Below, one piece after another: positions 11,151-21,606 of a stretch of 64,000 nucleotides of DNA; the first letter of the stretch is position 1; every line of letters begins with the position of its first letter. The translations under genes and the position numbers were made by a program. This DNA comes from Craterostigma plantagineum (lineage: Eukaryota; Streptophyta; Magnoliopsida; Lamiales; Linderniaceae), in NCBI GenBank assembly GCA_027422505.1, contig JAPQWV010000005.1:10235501-10299500 (forward strand), in the 5' to 3' direction. Below the pieces are notes generated by a model. The model saw nothing but the letters and a program-made list of their open reading frames with translations. It was not told the DNA's origin and did no database searches.

Positions 11151-12360
11151 CATGCCGAGGCTGGCCTATTTCACAGAGGATATCCAAGTCAAACCACGAG
11201 TTGGCGAGCGAGTGGAGGTTCGAATTAGGTGTTCAGGATATCTGAGTACAGCTCGGCACGAGGTATTTGAGTCGAGCCTCGAGATGCAAAGCAGTAGTCC
11301 GGCGTGTAAAAGGAGCAGAAGGAAATGCCATCTAATTTCGAGTATTCCGAATGTGCTACTACATTAAGCACAGTTCAGAGTAGGGGAGTAGTTAATGGGG
11401 AAGGCTCGGCTATATGTTTGGAAGAAACTATCTACCCCAATAGAAAGATAGCAAGATCACAGGTGCAGAATTACACGAGCAACTAAGACAGAATCCTCTG
11501 TAACAAAGTCCCTGCACCTCTACCTGGTTATCAGTTAGAATACTCCAACCTGGCTCTTTGCTCTCTTGCCGACAGATATGCAGCCGTGCGCTAGTGAGCT
11601 GCTCCTGTTCTGCAGCAAGCTCGCTAACTCATCTTTCGACCGCCCAATCATGTCATCTCCATACTTCGGCAACTCGGCTAGCTCCATGAGGACGAGCCAC
11701 GACCAGGAGTTAGTCAGCAGAGCGGACATCCAACTTATCAAAGGAGACGGACAGTCCACAGCAGGGTGACCGACCTCCCATGCTAACATACGGAGACCTA
11801 GTTTTGGGAGCAGGGGTTCTACGTCAGCTCTCCGTCGACAAAGAGACTTTATCTATTCGATTAGGAGTCAAGCTTCGAATTGATGAACGAAGATCTGGTC
11901 TATCTCATCAGGATCCCCAGGATTCGGGTCAGCTCTTCGAATTCCAGGTCTGTTCTTCGGATTCCAGGTTAGTCCTCACCCACAAGGTCGATCTAGTCGA
12001 TCCTGATTTACAAGTCCAGCTCTATGCTGGCCGAAGAAGACCTGTTCACCTACTTGGGATTTCTGAGCCAGCTCCACGCTGGCATGTAAAAGACCATGTC
12101 ATCTGTTTGAGGTTCCCAAGTATGACTCTAGGCTGGCAAGAAAAGATCTGATATAATCCGTCATGACATTTTAGCTCCAGATCTAACTGAGAGATGGCGA
12201 CTTGAGTTATCTAGCCTGGTTGTCCGAAGTCAGCTCTTCGCTGACTCATAAAGACCTGATCTATGTCATTAGGTTTTTCAGATCCAGCTCTCTGCTAGCA
12301 GAGGAGACCTGACCTATCTGATCGGGATTCCAAGGATCAACTTACTTCAACAGGGTATCC
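11150..12360 (+). repeat. Degenerate continuation of the stem-loop array
   Basis: Diverged units keep the words AAGTCCAGCTC, GCTGGC and GATATCTAAG or GGGATTTCTGAG at intervals of 50-90 bp, with weaker inverted pairs. The reversed copy has the same kind of zone at 56220-56750. The antisense fragment at 11535-11789 is embedded here. Confidence 0.5.
11535..11789 (-). pseudogene. Antisense ORF remnant of Tat-like element, upstream part
   Basis: Antisense to the LTRs. Contains ELAELPKYGDDMIGRSKDEL followed by ASLLQN. The reversed copy has ELTELLKHRDATIRWLKDEL and ASLWQN in the matching place (56840-57051). The pattern is a polar, helix-prone protein. The order of the two remnants on the antisense strand is the same in both copies, so they look like parts of one former gene interrupted by the stem-loop array. 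Confidence 0.4.
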
Positions 12361-12555
12361 GACAAGGCATGGGCTGGCGAATATCTAAGTCACCTCGTCG
12401 AGACTGCTGAGTATATTTCTGTGCAGACACGTGAAGTCCTAAGCTGTCTGGGACTTCTTGAGCAACAGGAGGAAATGGCAGAAGATATTTATGGACACGA
12501 AAAGAGGAATGCTTTCTTAATAATACTCCGAGCTGCAATACTTAGCATATAGCAA

Positions 12556-12575
12556 CTCAGAGTAGGGGGACTGGA
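12556..12575 (+). promoter_or_regulatory. Polypurine tract of Tat-like element
   Basis: Purine-rich AGAGTAGGGGGA lies just before the LTR start (followed by CTGGA), the expected position for plus-strand priming. The reversed copy has the complement beside its 3' LTR (55840-55859), and a second copy of the LTR-start/tract junction about 95 bp away (55932-55965). Confidence 0.55.
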
Positions 12576-13320
12576 TGATAGGGGTGACCTATCCAGCATT
12601 CCTCCTGACCTGACAACCTACAAGGAACAGAGTAGGAGATTGGGTCTGAAGGAGGTAAGGACCAGGTACGAGGTCTGACCAGAACGGTGTACGAAGGTGA
12701 GGTTCAGAGGAGCTCGGGAGGTACTCCACGGAGCTACGGAACTATTCAGAAGGGCCCAAGGAAGTGCCCGAGAAGGACTAAGTGCGAGGCTCGACTAGAG
12801 GCAATGTACGAAGGTGATATTGGGAGGAGCTAGGGAGATGTCCTAGGAAGCTACGGAGCTATCAGGAGGGAACAAATGAAGTAATCGAGAGAGCTATGGA
12901 AGTGACCGGGAGACCTGACGAGGGAGGGCAGTACGATACCATAGACGCCTCTACAGTATATATAGGGTCTTTTGTCCATTTTACACCATAAGTTACATAG
13001 CCCACACACATTAGCACACCAAGAACACACATAGATACTCTCTCTCCCTCTCTTTATCTTCTTCATACTGTTCATAGCTGAGGATCACTTGTAAATAAGA
13101 GAGAAAGTGAGCTTGAGTGTGTAATCTTCTTCCGTTATTAGTGAATATTCTCCGGCGGCCCGTGGACGTAGGATTCACCCGAATCCGAACCACGTAAATC
13201 ATCGTCTCTTTACTTTTCCGTCCTTTTTCTTAATATTCCATCCACGATTTCATTCGAACCGGCCCTCACCTTTATTTCCCGGACCATAAATTTTGTTGAT
13301 CGGGGTCGTAACCCGAATCA
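12576..13320 (+). repeat. 3' LTR of Tat-like element (LTR5)
   Basis: 745-bp LTR with TG at the start and ACCCGAATCA at the end (one base different from the other copies). It closes the tandem complex. The five bases after it are AATAT. The 5' end of the complex is outside the window, so the target duplication cannot be checked. Confidence 0.9.
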
Positions 13321-13460
13321 AATATATTTCAAATATAATATACAATAGGCCCACTCCGATCCGCCAAGCCCGGGGCCCGCGCGGGCTAGCCCGTTCAGGG
13401 CCGCTCCTTGGCGGACCTAAAAAATTGCAGCCTGATCCACCAGCCAAATTGACGGCCCTA
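13321..13460 (-). mobile_element. Fragment of a hAT-type MITE
   Basis: Read on the minus strand it begins TAGGGCCGTCAATTTGGC and contains GC-rich words such as GGGCTAGCCCGCGCGGGC, the style of plant hAT miniature elements. The other end is missing, cut off at the Tat-like LTR. No target duplication can be shown. Confidence 0.35.
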
Positions 13461-13709
13461 GTTGAAATGCCAAAGATCGGGTTTTTAGTTCTAGAATAAT
13501 GTCCGATTCCAACACGTAATAAAAAACACAAAATACATCGTTTACTAAAAGTCCGTCACATCTTACACCATCATTTGAATAACCAGCCATGTGTCGTCAG
13601 AAGTATTGGAAAAAGAAACGAATATCAACAAAACTAGGTAGGTAGGGACTTTCAATAAGTTTCTCTTACTCTACCAAAATAATTCACACCGTCGTCCTAC
13701 GGTTAAAAG
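13461..13709. other. Short flank upstream of the XPT-like pseudogene
   Basis: AT-rich single-copy-looking DNA between the MITE fragment and the presumed start codon of the translocator gene. It would hold the old promoter and 5' leader, but I see no clear TATA box. Confidence 0.3.
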
Positions 13710-14655
13710 ATGCTACAATCCTTAAACCTTCTTCCGTCAACATTATACCTCACCAGTCACCACCACCACCAAATCCAAATCAACAACCCGAACCCAAACC
13801 CACCCTTCACTTTCGGATCCAAATCTCCGGTATAGAAGTTCAAATCGCTTCTCCAATCCCATTTTTGCTACTTCATTATCTCCACGTCGTAGCTCAAAAC
13901 AAAGATCGGATTTTGGGAAGAAACCCTCGTCGCTTTTACTCAGATTCCCAGGCCGCGAAAGCTGCCTCTGCAACGCCGCAAGATTCGAGCCCAGACGGCC
14001 AAATTGAAGACAAGCCCAAAAAAAGCTGAAGCTAGCCGTCGTTTTCGGGCTATGGTACTTCCAGAACATAGTCTTCAACATCTACAACAAGAAAGCCCTA
14101 AACGTCTTCCAATACCCATGGTTCCTTTCGTCGTTTCAGCTCATCTGTGGCTCTCTTTTGATGCTTGTGCTATGGTCCTTCAAGCTCCAACCATGTCCGA
14201 AAATAGACAAGTCCTTCATCATCGCACTCTTAGGCCCTGCTCTGTTTCACACCGTAGGCCACATTTCCATCTGCGTTTCCTTCTCCAAAGTCGCATTCTC
14301 ATTCAGCCATGTAATAAAATCAGCCGAGCCCGCCTTTTCGGTCGTCTTCTTCCTTCCTCGGCGATGCTTACTCACTCAAAATATGGCTCTCTTTACTGCC
14401 CATAGTCTTCGGCTGCTCCTTGGCAGCAGTTCGTTCAATGTCTTGGGTTTGTGGGGCGCTATCATAAGTAACGTAGGCTTCGTATTGAGGAACATATACT
14501 CCAAGAAGGCCTTCAAAGCTTTAGAGAAGTAAGTGGATATGGATTGAACCTTTACGGTTGGATAAGTATCGTTTCACTTGTTTACTCACTGCCCGTGCCT
14601 ATCTTCGTGGAGGGTTCGCAGTGGATTTCAGGCTATCACAAGGCGATGGAAGCTA
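13710..14655 (+). pseudogene. XPT: XPT-like plastid pentose-phosphate translocator, N-terminal and middle part, broken
   Basis: Read across frames, this encodes a drug/metabolite-type carrier of the plastid phosphate translocator family. The ATG opens a Ser/Asn/Pro-rich transit-peptide-like start (MLQSLNLLPST). The mature part follows with VVFGLWYFQNIVFNIYNKKA, LLGPALFHTVGHISICVSFS, HVIKSAEPAFSV, LGDAYSLKIWLSLLPIVFGC and GAIISNVGFVLRNIYSKKA. These words fit XPT better than GPT, PPT or TPT. Such carriers exchange xylulose 5-phosphate or triose phosphate for phosphate across the inner envelope. The reading frame breaks near 13833 (TAG), 14018-14024 (a run of seven A), about 14350, about 14435 (small deletion) and about 14525. 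There are no introns, as I recall for Arabidopsis XPT. A Copia element begins at 14656, and the remaining third lies at 38939. Confidence 0.85.
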
Positions 14656-15020
14656 GGTAAGTTATGACCCACATTGTGATCCATTTAATAATTAATTAGT
14701 TGGGCTTAATTCCTATGGGTCTAAAGAGATATTAACTACCCATTACATTGATGGAATGTACTCTATAAATAGATTAAGTCGGTCCTCTCTTCACACTAAC
14801 GTATCATATTCTTCATCCATCAGAAAACAGATTAAAGTAGTGTAAAGGGACAGAAATTCGACTTACGCCTTCTCGAATCGCCAAGATGAATCAAGGTTAG
14901 TATTTATTATTTATTATCACGTATATCATGAGAATCGTGTTGGTTAAAGATCATGGATTATGTTTCTGATCATGGATTATGTTTCTTTTGAATTACGTGT
15001 AGCATATAAATAGACTTACA
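14656..15020 (+). repeat. 5' LTR of Copia element
   Basis: Starts GGTAAGTTATGACCC (the 3' LTR has TGTAAG) and ends GACTTACA. It has a TATAAATA box at 14764-14771. It differs from the 3' LTR by scattered substitutions and small indels, including a duplicated GATCATGGATTATGTTTCT word that the 3' LTR lacks. Confidence 0.9.
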
Positions 15021-15022
15021 GT

Positions 15023-15033
15023 TGGTATCAGAG
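15023..15033 (+). promoter_or_regulatory. Copia primer binding site
   Basis: TGGTATCAGAG two bases after the LTR, the standard site for initiator methionine tRNA priming in plant Copia and many Gypsy elements. Confidence 0.85.
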
Positions 15034-15783
15034 ACATCGTTGAAAATGCATGATTCTCTTTTATACATGACACTATATTTCATGATATCATGATCGTTTG
15101 TTTATTTCGAATCAAGTATGACTACGATATTTCGTTCACATGCCTATGAGGACTTTTGCATGAATTATCAGTGATGACGACCTGCGCATTAATGGGCATA
15201 AGTGTTGATAGCTGTATATAAATAAAGTGCTCTTCATATGTAATTCTCATATGACATTAGGTGTTCATTCTTCGTAATTATTATCCTTTGCCATGAGATT
15301 TAAGGAACATGTATGGTGATGAATCTTTTATGGTTTATCCCTTGTTTGGTTGGAGTGTTTAATAATTTTAAACATCGGTTTACGATATACTGATATGTTT
15401 GGTTCATAGATATATATAAACTATGGGTTTATATAAAATGAGTTTAAACCCACATGAAGAGGTTTAAATAAACACACCCTTGAGGTGGGTTATTGAATAC
15501 CCACTAATTATTTACATTAATCCCTGAAATAACACACGACGGCAAGCTATTTTTTGCCAATGAATCCGCAGTTACGAATCGGTTCATTATTTCTTTTAAT
15601 TATGGTGAATTCCGAGAACTGTATATTGAAAGAAAAGGGAGATTTTATTGTAGATTTCTAAAATTGAAGAAACCTTAACGAGGAACTAAGGACGTGATTT
15701 TTATTTTTTTTCTTTCTTTTCGCAACTTCTGGAATTTCCAAAGTAGTTTCTCAGTCCAACCCGGTCTCAGTGCATTGAGATCT
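15034..15783 (+). other. Copia leader with half of an older MITE-like insert
   Basis: Non-coding leader between the primer site and the first Athila-like insertion. A stretch near 15391-15510 (TGATATGTTTGGTTC, then GGGTTTATATAAAATG) resembles the reverse complement of 23690-23870 on the far side of the insertion. Both may therefore be ends of one small DNA element split by the retrotransposon. The similarity is partial. Confidence 0.35.
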
Positions 15784-17219
15784 TGATAAGTTAGGATTTT
15801 ACGTAGTTTTTATACTCGTAAATGTGCATTTTCTATGGTTAAATACCCTCAAATATATTATGTTCATGTCACATTTCTTATTCATAGACTTCGGGGCAAA
15901 TTGGAGCAGAAAAGGAAAAATTCGGATATGGGAATACCGGAGACCTCATGCTTGAAAAGACACATCACATACATGCAAGTCAACGCCATCTAAGAGCAAC
16001 CTCAGTGATTAATCAAAAGCAATTGTGGAAGCCAATGATTGAAGTAATGATTACATTATTGCTTTCATTTCACGTGCTTGCTTGCAAAAGGAGATTCAAT
16101 CAATATTAAAGAACGAAGGATGAAAGTGACCACGTGAATTACGGCTGCATTCAAATTCATAGATGGAAACAATTAACAGCCCAAGTTAGGCCCATTATTC
16201 TAAGTCGGCTATGAGGGTTTGTCTTCTATTTAAAACCGAGGAATACACCAAAGAGAGGACGGAGAGGAAGCTGAGACAGCGAAGGAAAGAGGCTTCGACG
16301 GCTGAAATAAAAGAAGATTATCTACGGCTACGAGGATTTTCGACGGCTAGAAGCGAGACGAGCCGAGCACCGAAAAGGGCGAATTTCTTACCTTATAATA
16401 TATTGTTTTCGACAATGCTTTCTTCTGATTCTTTGTCGTTTTCGTATATTAATATGCTAGGCTAATTTCTTTTGTGATTGAGGCCGTGTGAGGCCGGATT
16501 ATGACTACGTATTAATGCAATTATTATTTTATTTAATCATATGATTGGAGTTACGTATTCTTTGTTTGTGCTTCATAGGCGTACGTGTGATTGGCCTCCA
16601 TACGTGTGATTGGCCTCCATACGTATGATTATTGATTGGTTTATGAGACAGACTAAGTGATTAGACCGATTGGAACAAAACATTGAATACCACTACGTAA
16701 AACCGACCAGAGATGGAATTCGGTTTCGTATGTGTGGTTTCCGATACTTTAGGCGCCGAAAGCGTCTAAACTCGGGGAATTTCATAAAGATTGAATGCAC
16801 GTATAGGAACTACAGTCATATAGACATATAGTTGATTGGTTCTCTATTTAGGTAGGGTTGCTATTGCAGGACAAATGAGTAGCACGTATATCAGGAAATT
16901 CTACCTTGACTATAATTCATATTGATTAGATAAATTAGATTGCATGAAGACGTAGGAATAATTCGTGCTGAGCATGTGTCTTGATCACGTCGTCATCAAC
17001 TGCTTTATCCGCATCTATTTTATTTGCGATTATTTTATTATTTGCGTCTTTTATCTCTTTTAATCAAATCATTAAAACTATAAAAATTCTCTTAGTCTAA
17101 ATTAGAATTAGAAATATTATCTTAGAATTAATCGAGCTGTCTTTGTGGATCGATACTCGGACTTCGTCCGTTTTACTACTTGCACGACCTAGTACACTTG
17201 CTAGTATTTGAGCGTGTCA
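15784..17219 (+). repeat. 5' LTR of Athila-like element 1
   Basis: Begins TGATAAGTTAGG and ends GAGCGTGTCA. A frame of 84 codons near 16211 is also open in the 3' LTR with one residue changed. Two LTRs of a recent element would share that without selection, so I do not call it a gene. Confidence 0.9.
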
Positions 17220-17225
17220 AGTTTT

Positions 17226-17243
17226 TGGCGCCGTTGCCGGGGA
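17226..17243 (+). promoter_or_regulatory. Primer binding site of Athila-like element 1
   Basis: TGGCGCCGTTGCCGGGGA, the complement of the 3' end of plant tRNA-Asp, six bases after the LTR. The same site lies at 29039-29056 in Athila-like element 2. Confidence 0.85.
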
Positions 17244-17409
17244 CAGCGGTATTATTAGTTTTAGGATTTTATTCTAATTTTAGTCTAAATTTATTATTAT
17301 TATTTTTATTATTATTAATTTTTTTCATTATTATTATTTTTCTCTTGTCTATTATTATTATTTTTTTTTTATTCACTTATTTTGATTGTTATTTTCTTTC
17401 GCAGGAATA

Positions 17410-18521
17410 ATGGAGAATCAAGAACGCGAGGAGGTTCCTTCACGACCAACTTTACTAAGTCGAGCACTTCCGGGACTTTTCAATGACAACGATCTAATTG
17501 TCATTCCCGCCGGGCCAAATAATCATTTCGAGATCAAACCTGTTACTATACAGATGGTTACGGGTTCAGCACAATTTCAGGGGCTAACAAACGAGGATGC
17601 AAATTCGCATATTTTAAAATTCACTCAAATTTGCAAAACTATTAAGTATCTCCGAGTCTCTACAGAAGTGATAAAACTAACATTTTTCCCATTTTCATTG
17701 ACAGGTAAAGCTTCTGAATGGTTCTCATCATTGCCACGTGCATCTATCACTAGTTGGGAGCAGCTAGTGGAGTGTTTTCTAGGCAAATATTATCCACTCT
17801 CAAGGACGAGCGAAATCAGGGCGGAGCTTGTTAATTTCAAACAAGAAGGTGCGGAGACACTGAGCGACGCATGGAATCAATACAAAAGTCTCCTTAGACA
17901 GTGCCCCAATCACAGCATTCCGTTGATTGTGCAGATGCAGTCGTTCTTTCTAGGACTTAGCACCCAAAATAAGAGGATTGTGGACGGAGGATGCGGACGA
18001 AGTTTCATGGAATTGGGCGACACAGATGCACTCGCAGCCATCGAGAGGATCGCGGCCTACCCGGCGAGGTACACTGTGCAAGATTTGGACCGAAGGACGG
18101 CAGGCGTGCACGAGATAAGCACTTCGCTAGAGGTCCATTTGAGGCTATACACCGGAGACTGGACTTGATGCAAGCCAATAACCTCGAGGAAGCGAACCAG
18201 ATCCAATCGAGGCAAAAGAACTTCTATTCGAACACATACGACCCGAGCTGGAGAGGCCATCTTAATTTATCTTATGGCAACTCACACTACTTGAAGCCTC
18301 CAGAAATTCAAAGTCAACAAAGCGCGCCACCACCAAAACAAAAGGCCGATTGGGAGATAGCATTTGAGAAATTGACAGACTATCAAGGCAGTCAGGATCG
18401 TAAGATGGACGAACGGCTCAACAAGATAGAGGATAGAATGCATAATTTGGTAACTACAATTGAATATCTAACAAGTTCAATTTCCGAGCGCAAGCCAGGC
18501 ACACTTCCGAGCGACACTTGA
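17410..18521 (+). pseudogene. gag: Athila-type gag, frameshifted
   Basis: The ATG opens MENQEREEVPSRPTLL. The capsid-like core follows, with ASEWFSSLPRASITSWEQLV and FLGKYYPLSRTSEIRAEL and then LLRQCPNHSIP, typical of the retrotransposon gag family. The first frame ends at 18168. The reading continues in another frame with FYSNTYDPSWRGHLN and a coiled-coil-like tail to 18521, so one frameshift lies near 18100-18160. No zinc knuckle is visible. Gag would form the particle that packages the element RNA. Confidence 0.75.
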
Positions 18522-18599
18522 AGAAACCCTCGAGAGTACGTAAATGCCATTGAACTGAGAAGTGGAAAGACGCTGGAATCAACTCAGGAGGCTAAGGAA

Positions 18600-19868
18600 G
18601 TGGAGGACACAAAAGAGACGAAAAACGACGATGATAGCAACCTCACGGTCACGAACACCATGGTTCACGGCCCTAAAAAGGACAAACGGGCCAAAGAAGT
18701 CAAGGACGAGTCAGATTCGCTCTTGGAGGAAAAGAAGGTCAACCCACTCCCACCGATAAAAATCCGACCTCCATATCCAGCGGCTTTACGAAAAGGGAAG
18801 AATCATGAAGATTTTGATCGTTTCATTAATATATGTAAAAAACTTGAAGTTAATATCCCATTTATTGAGGCTTTGTTGCAGATGCCAAAGTACGCCAAGT
18901 GCCTGAAGGAGCTACTATTCAAGAGAAACAAGTTACAAGAATACGGAATGATCGCTCTCACCGAAGAATGTTCAGCCGTATTACAGAAGAAGCTTCCGCC
19001 GAAGCTTAAGGATCGAGGGAGTTTCTCTATTCCTTGTTCTATTGGATCTCTTACATTTAATAACGTGTTATGCGATCTTGGTGCGAGTATTAATTTGATG
19101 CCATTTTCATTATTTAGGAAATTGGGACTTGGCGAGCCGACACCCACATCGACTATCCTTCAGCTCGCCGATAGATCAATCACGTATCCACGAGGAAAAA
19201 TGAAAGACGTATTGGTGAAAGTAGGAGAGCATTACTTCCCGGCTGATTTTATCGTATTGGATATGGAAGAAGATGATAACCTCCCATTGATACTTGGACG
19301 TCCGTTCCTAAACACGGCAAGAGCTATCATTGATGTTGGTAACGGTAAACTTATTTTGCAAGTAGGGGACGAGAAAGTGGAATTCGATGTTTACAAATCT
19401 ATGAAACGCCCTACTGATGATTCTTGTTCCTTTATCGATATCTTTGACCCTTGTGCTTTTAAGTGTTCTCAGTCTATCAGGTACAACTTGTCTGGAGAGA
19501 ATACCAGCAAGCTGAAGGACTGTCAGAACACAAAGGCTGATGCTCGAATAGATGTGCCGAACGGGAACGCGACTAAATCTAACTATAACCTAGTCTCGTC
19601 TGTGCTGAACTTTCATAGGTGGACACCATGGACTAAAAAGAGCAGTGACTCTAAATCTATCAAGAAGGCGGTTCCACCGAAGAAAAAGAAGAAGCTTCGT
19701 TGTAAAGACTGTACAGAGAATGGCATCTACATATGGCGAAAAAAGGAGAACCTTCGATCCCACTCGACAATGCAGACACTATCATCGAAAAGAGGGGAAC
19801 CTAAGGTGTACAACGATCGAGATGCTTGGAAAGAAAACTCGATCAACACTGATTATCCACCAAAATAA
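18600..19868 (+). CDS. Athila-type protease region, open but ending before reverse transcriptase
   Basis: A 422-codon open frame. It starts with an acidic/lysine-rich linker, then PPYPAALRKGKNHEDFDRFI, then the aspartic protease with DLGASINLMP as the active-site motif (Asp-Leu-Gly-Ala-Ser in place of the usual DSGA), PADFIVLDMEEDDNLPLILG and a flap-like region. In intact Athila elements the frame continues into reverse transcriptase. Here it runs into a lysine-rich tail and stops. The protease would cut Gag. The frame may be expressed as a Gag-protease product, but the gag upstream is frameshifted. Start codon uncertain. Confidence 0.75.
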   Translation: MEDTKETKNDDDSNLTVTNTMVHGPKKDKRAKEVKDESDSLLEEKKVNPLPPIKIRPPYPAALRKGKNHEDFDRFINICKKLEVNIPFIEALLQMPKYAKCLKELLFKRNKLQEYGMIALTEECSAVLQKKLPPKLKDRGSFSIPCSIGSLTFNNVLCDLGASINLMPFSLFRKLGLGEPTPTSTILQLADRSITYPRGKMKDVLVKVGEHYFPADFIVLDMEEDDNLPLILGRPFLNTARAIIDVGNGKLILQVGDEKVEFDVYKSMKRPTDDSCSFIDIFDPCAFKCSQSIRYNLSGENTSKLKDCQNTKADARIDVPNGNATKSNYNLVSSVLNFHRWTPWTKKSSDSKSIKKAVPPKKKKKLRCKDCTENGIYIWRKKENLRSHSTMQTLSSKRGEPKVYNDRDAWKENSINTDYPPK

Positions 19869-19900
19869 GCGGTTTGTGAGTCCAGCTAACGACTATAAAA

Positions 19901-19928
19901 GCAGCGCTTCTTGGGAGGCACCCCAAGG
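19901..19928 (+). promoter_or_regulatory. Shared post-pol hairpin word, copy 1
   Basis: AGCGCTTCTTGGGAGGCACC with a stem CTTGGG/CCCAAG around the loop AGGCAC. It stands 40 bp after the end of the protease frame. Athila-like element 2 has the same word at 32735-32759, also just after its pol end. The function is unknown. A splice or translation signal for a downstream env-like frame is possible. Confidence 0.4.
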
Positions 19929-21592
19929 CCTATCGATGCATATATATTATTCCTATCTACTATATGTCCTATTTTATTTTTCTAATAAAAAAATTTGCTC
20001 TCACGGTGCCGCCTAGTCGCGTTTTCTCGCAGGCTCATAACCAGTTTGGGGGTTGCCCGTTCGCAATGGTAGCTTGTTTACTGTGGAGCAATCAAGTCTT
20101 CTATTGACAACGTAAATTCAGGGCAGTGTCACTTTTACTCTCTTTTTGCTTTTAGTTTACACATTCAGGACAATGTGTTATTTAGTTTGGGGGTGGGTGT
20201 GACACGTGCTAGATTTAATATGCTTACAGATTTAGGTATCGACGTGTTTTGGTCTTTTAGTGGGTATAACTGATGAAGGTTGCGATTTGAACGTCGTCTG
20301 TGAAGTCTCCTGTCAATGATGAAAATTTTTGAAATTTTACCATGTCGTGATGATTCGATGAATTGAGTGTGATAGTCCTACATGTTGCATTGTCGTTTTA
20401 TTAGCATGATTATTTGGCTACATTGACTGCTTTAGGAGAATATTGCGTATCATGAAGCACAAATCCAGTTATATATGTGAGTTCTTGAGCCTTCAGAGAT
20501 AAATTCAGAGCAACTCATTATGCTCGGTGTTTATTCTTGTGTGGCAAGCATGGACTGAATATTTTTGAACTTGCTCTGTTATGCATGTCAATGGTTATTA
20601 TGTGGATTTTTATTTGCGAAAATGATAAGGGCATTAGGATTGAGTCATTGGCCTAAATATTTCCCTACCATACGTATTTACCACTTAGTGAGCCCCTTTG
20701 AGCCTTATTTGACTTATTTGTTGATTTGGAGCCCAGATATTTAGCTGATTACCTCAAATTTAGCCTATACGACCCGTATCAACGTGTTAATTTATCGATG
20801 TCGTGAAAAGCGGCTTGTTGGTTGAGAAGGAGCTAATTGTCGATGCATGTTAGTTATGAACTCGTCCTATGATATAGATCTCTCGTCGTAATATTGCAGC
20901 GGACTAGAAACCTCTCCCTTCAATAAGACGTACAAAAAAAAAGATAGGAGGGGCTGGTTCGGAAAAAAAAAAAGCCAAAAAAAAAAGAAGCAAAAAAAAA
21001 AGAAGATGAAGAAAAAAAAAAAAAGCGAGCGAGAAGAGCTAGAAAAGGAAAAAAGGATGAGTCTAGTGAAAAATAGCACGGCGTTAGAAGAGTGAAATAA
21101 GTGGTGAGAAGTGCGATTTGATAATTGACACGTTTGATACTTTTAGCTCACTTTTCCATATGACGCACCTTTTCAAAACCCGAACCCCATTACAACCCTT
21201 GATGAAAGACCCTTTGATTCGTGCATGACTTCTATTATGTGACTATGATATGATATATTTGCAAGCATAGAGTAATATCTTTTCATGTCGTGAATTGAAC
21301 GTCTTTATACAGATCCCTTTGAAAACACCCGAGCGACTTGAGCGATCCTTGTGAGAGTTGTGGATTGATGCGTTGTATGATTCTGAAAATGTCTTTTATG
21401 CCACGATGAGATTGTGACTTATTACCCCATGCCTCGTGTTTTGACTAGATCATTCATTAATTGATGATTATCTCGACCTTCTATTCTTTTACGTTTTCTG
21501 AGATGAAACAGGAGAAATTCATTGATTGATGTTTTATAATCCTAACTTGATTTAGTTTTATTCCGCTTTCATGATCGAGGACGATCGAAGCT

Positions 21593-21604
21593 AGTTTGGG
21601 GGTT
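21593..21604 (+). promoter_or_regulatory. Polypurine tract of Athila-like element 1
   Basis: AGTTTGGGGGTT ending two bases before the TGATAAA start of the 3' LTR. Related words occur at 20043 and 20184. Confidence 0.55.
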
Positions 21605-21606
21605 GT

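Larger units (their letters stand above)
5760..12575 (+). mobile_element. Internal region B of non-autonomous Tat-like element
   Basis: 6.8 kb between LTR4 and LTR5 with no gag or pol motif, a size and content like the large non-autonomous LTR derivatives known as LARDs. It matches region A up to about 8402, then carries on alone: more long-unit repeats, a middle part (8470-10690) with scattered reading frames on both strands, the hairpin array at 10724, and a degenerate repeat zone to 12360. Remnants of an antisense ORF are annotated separately. The Tat-like assignment rests on the primer site, the antisense ORF and the array-rich 3' half, which are known Tat-lineage traits. It is inference. 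Confidence 0.75.
19869..21606 (+). other. 3' non-coding region of Athila-like element 1
   Basis: No gene seen. It contains the shared hairpin word at 19901-19928, two polypurine-like copies of GTTTGGGGGT (20043-20054 and 20184-20197), an A-rich block (20934-21035, runs of 9-13 A with AAGAAGATGAAG) and the true polypurine tract just before the LTR (21593-21604). Confidence 0.6.

Noticed and set aside
16211..16465. 84-codon frame present in both LTRs of Athila-like element 1 (also 22504-22758)
   Set aside because: Two LTRs of one young element are similar everywhere, so the shared frame is not evidence of selection, and no known domain is seen.
17226..17243. Possible tRNA-Asp gene suggested by the complement of its 3' end (also 29039)
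   Set aside because: Only 18 bases match, at the place of a primer binding site. No tRNA cloverleaf is present.
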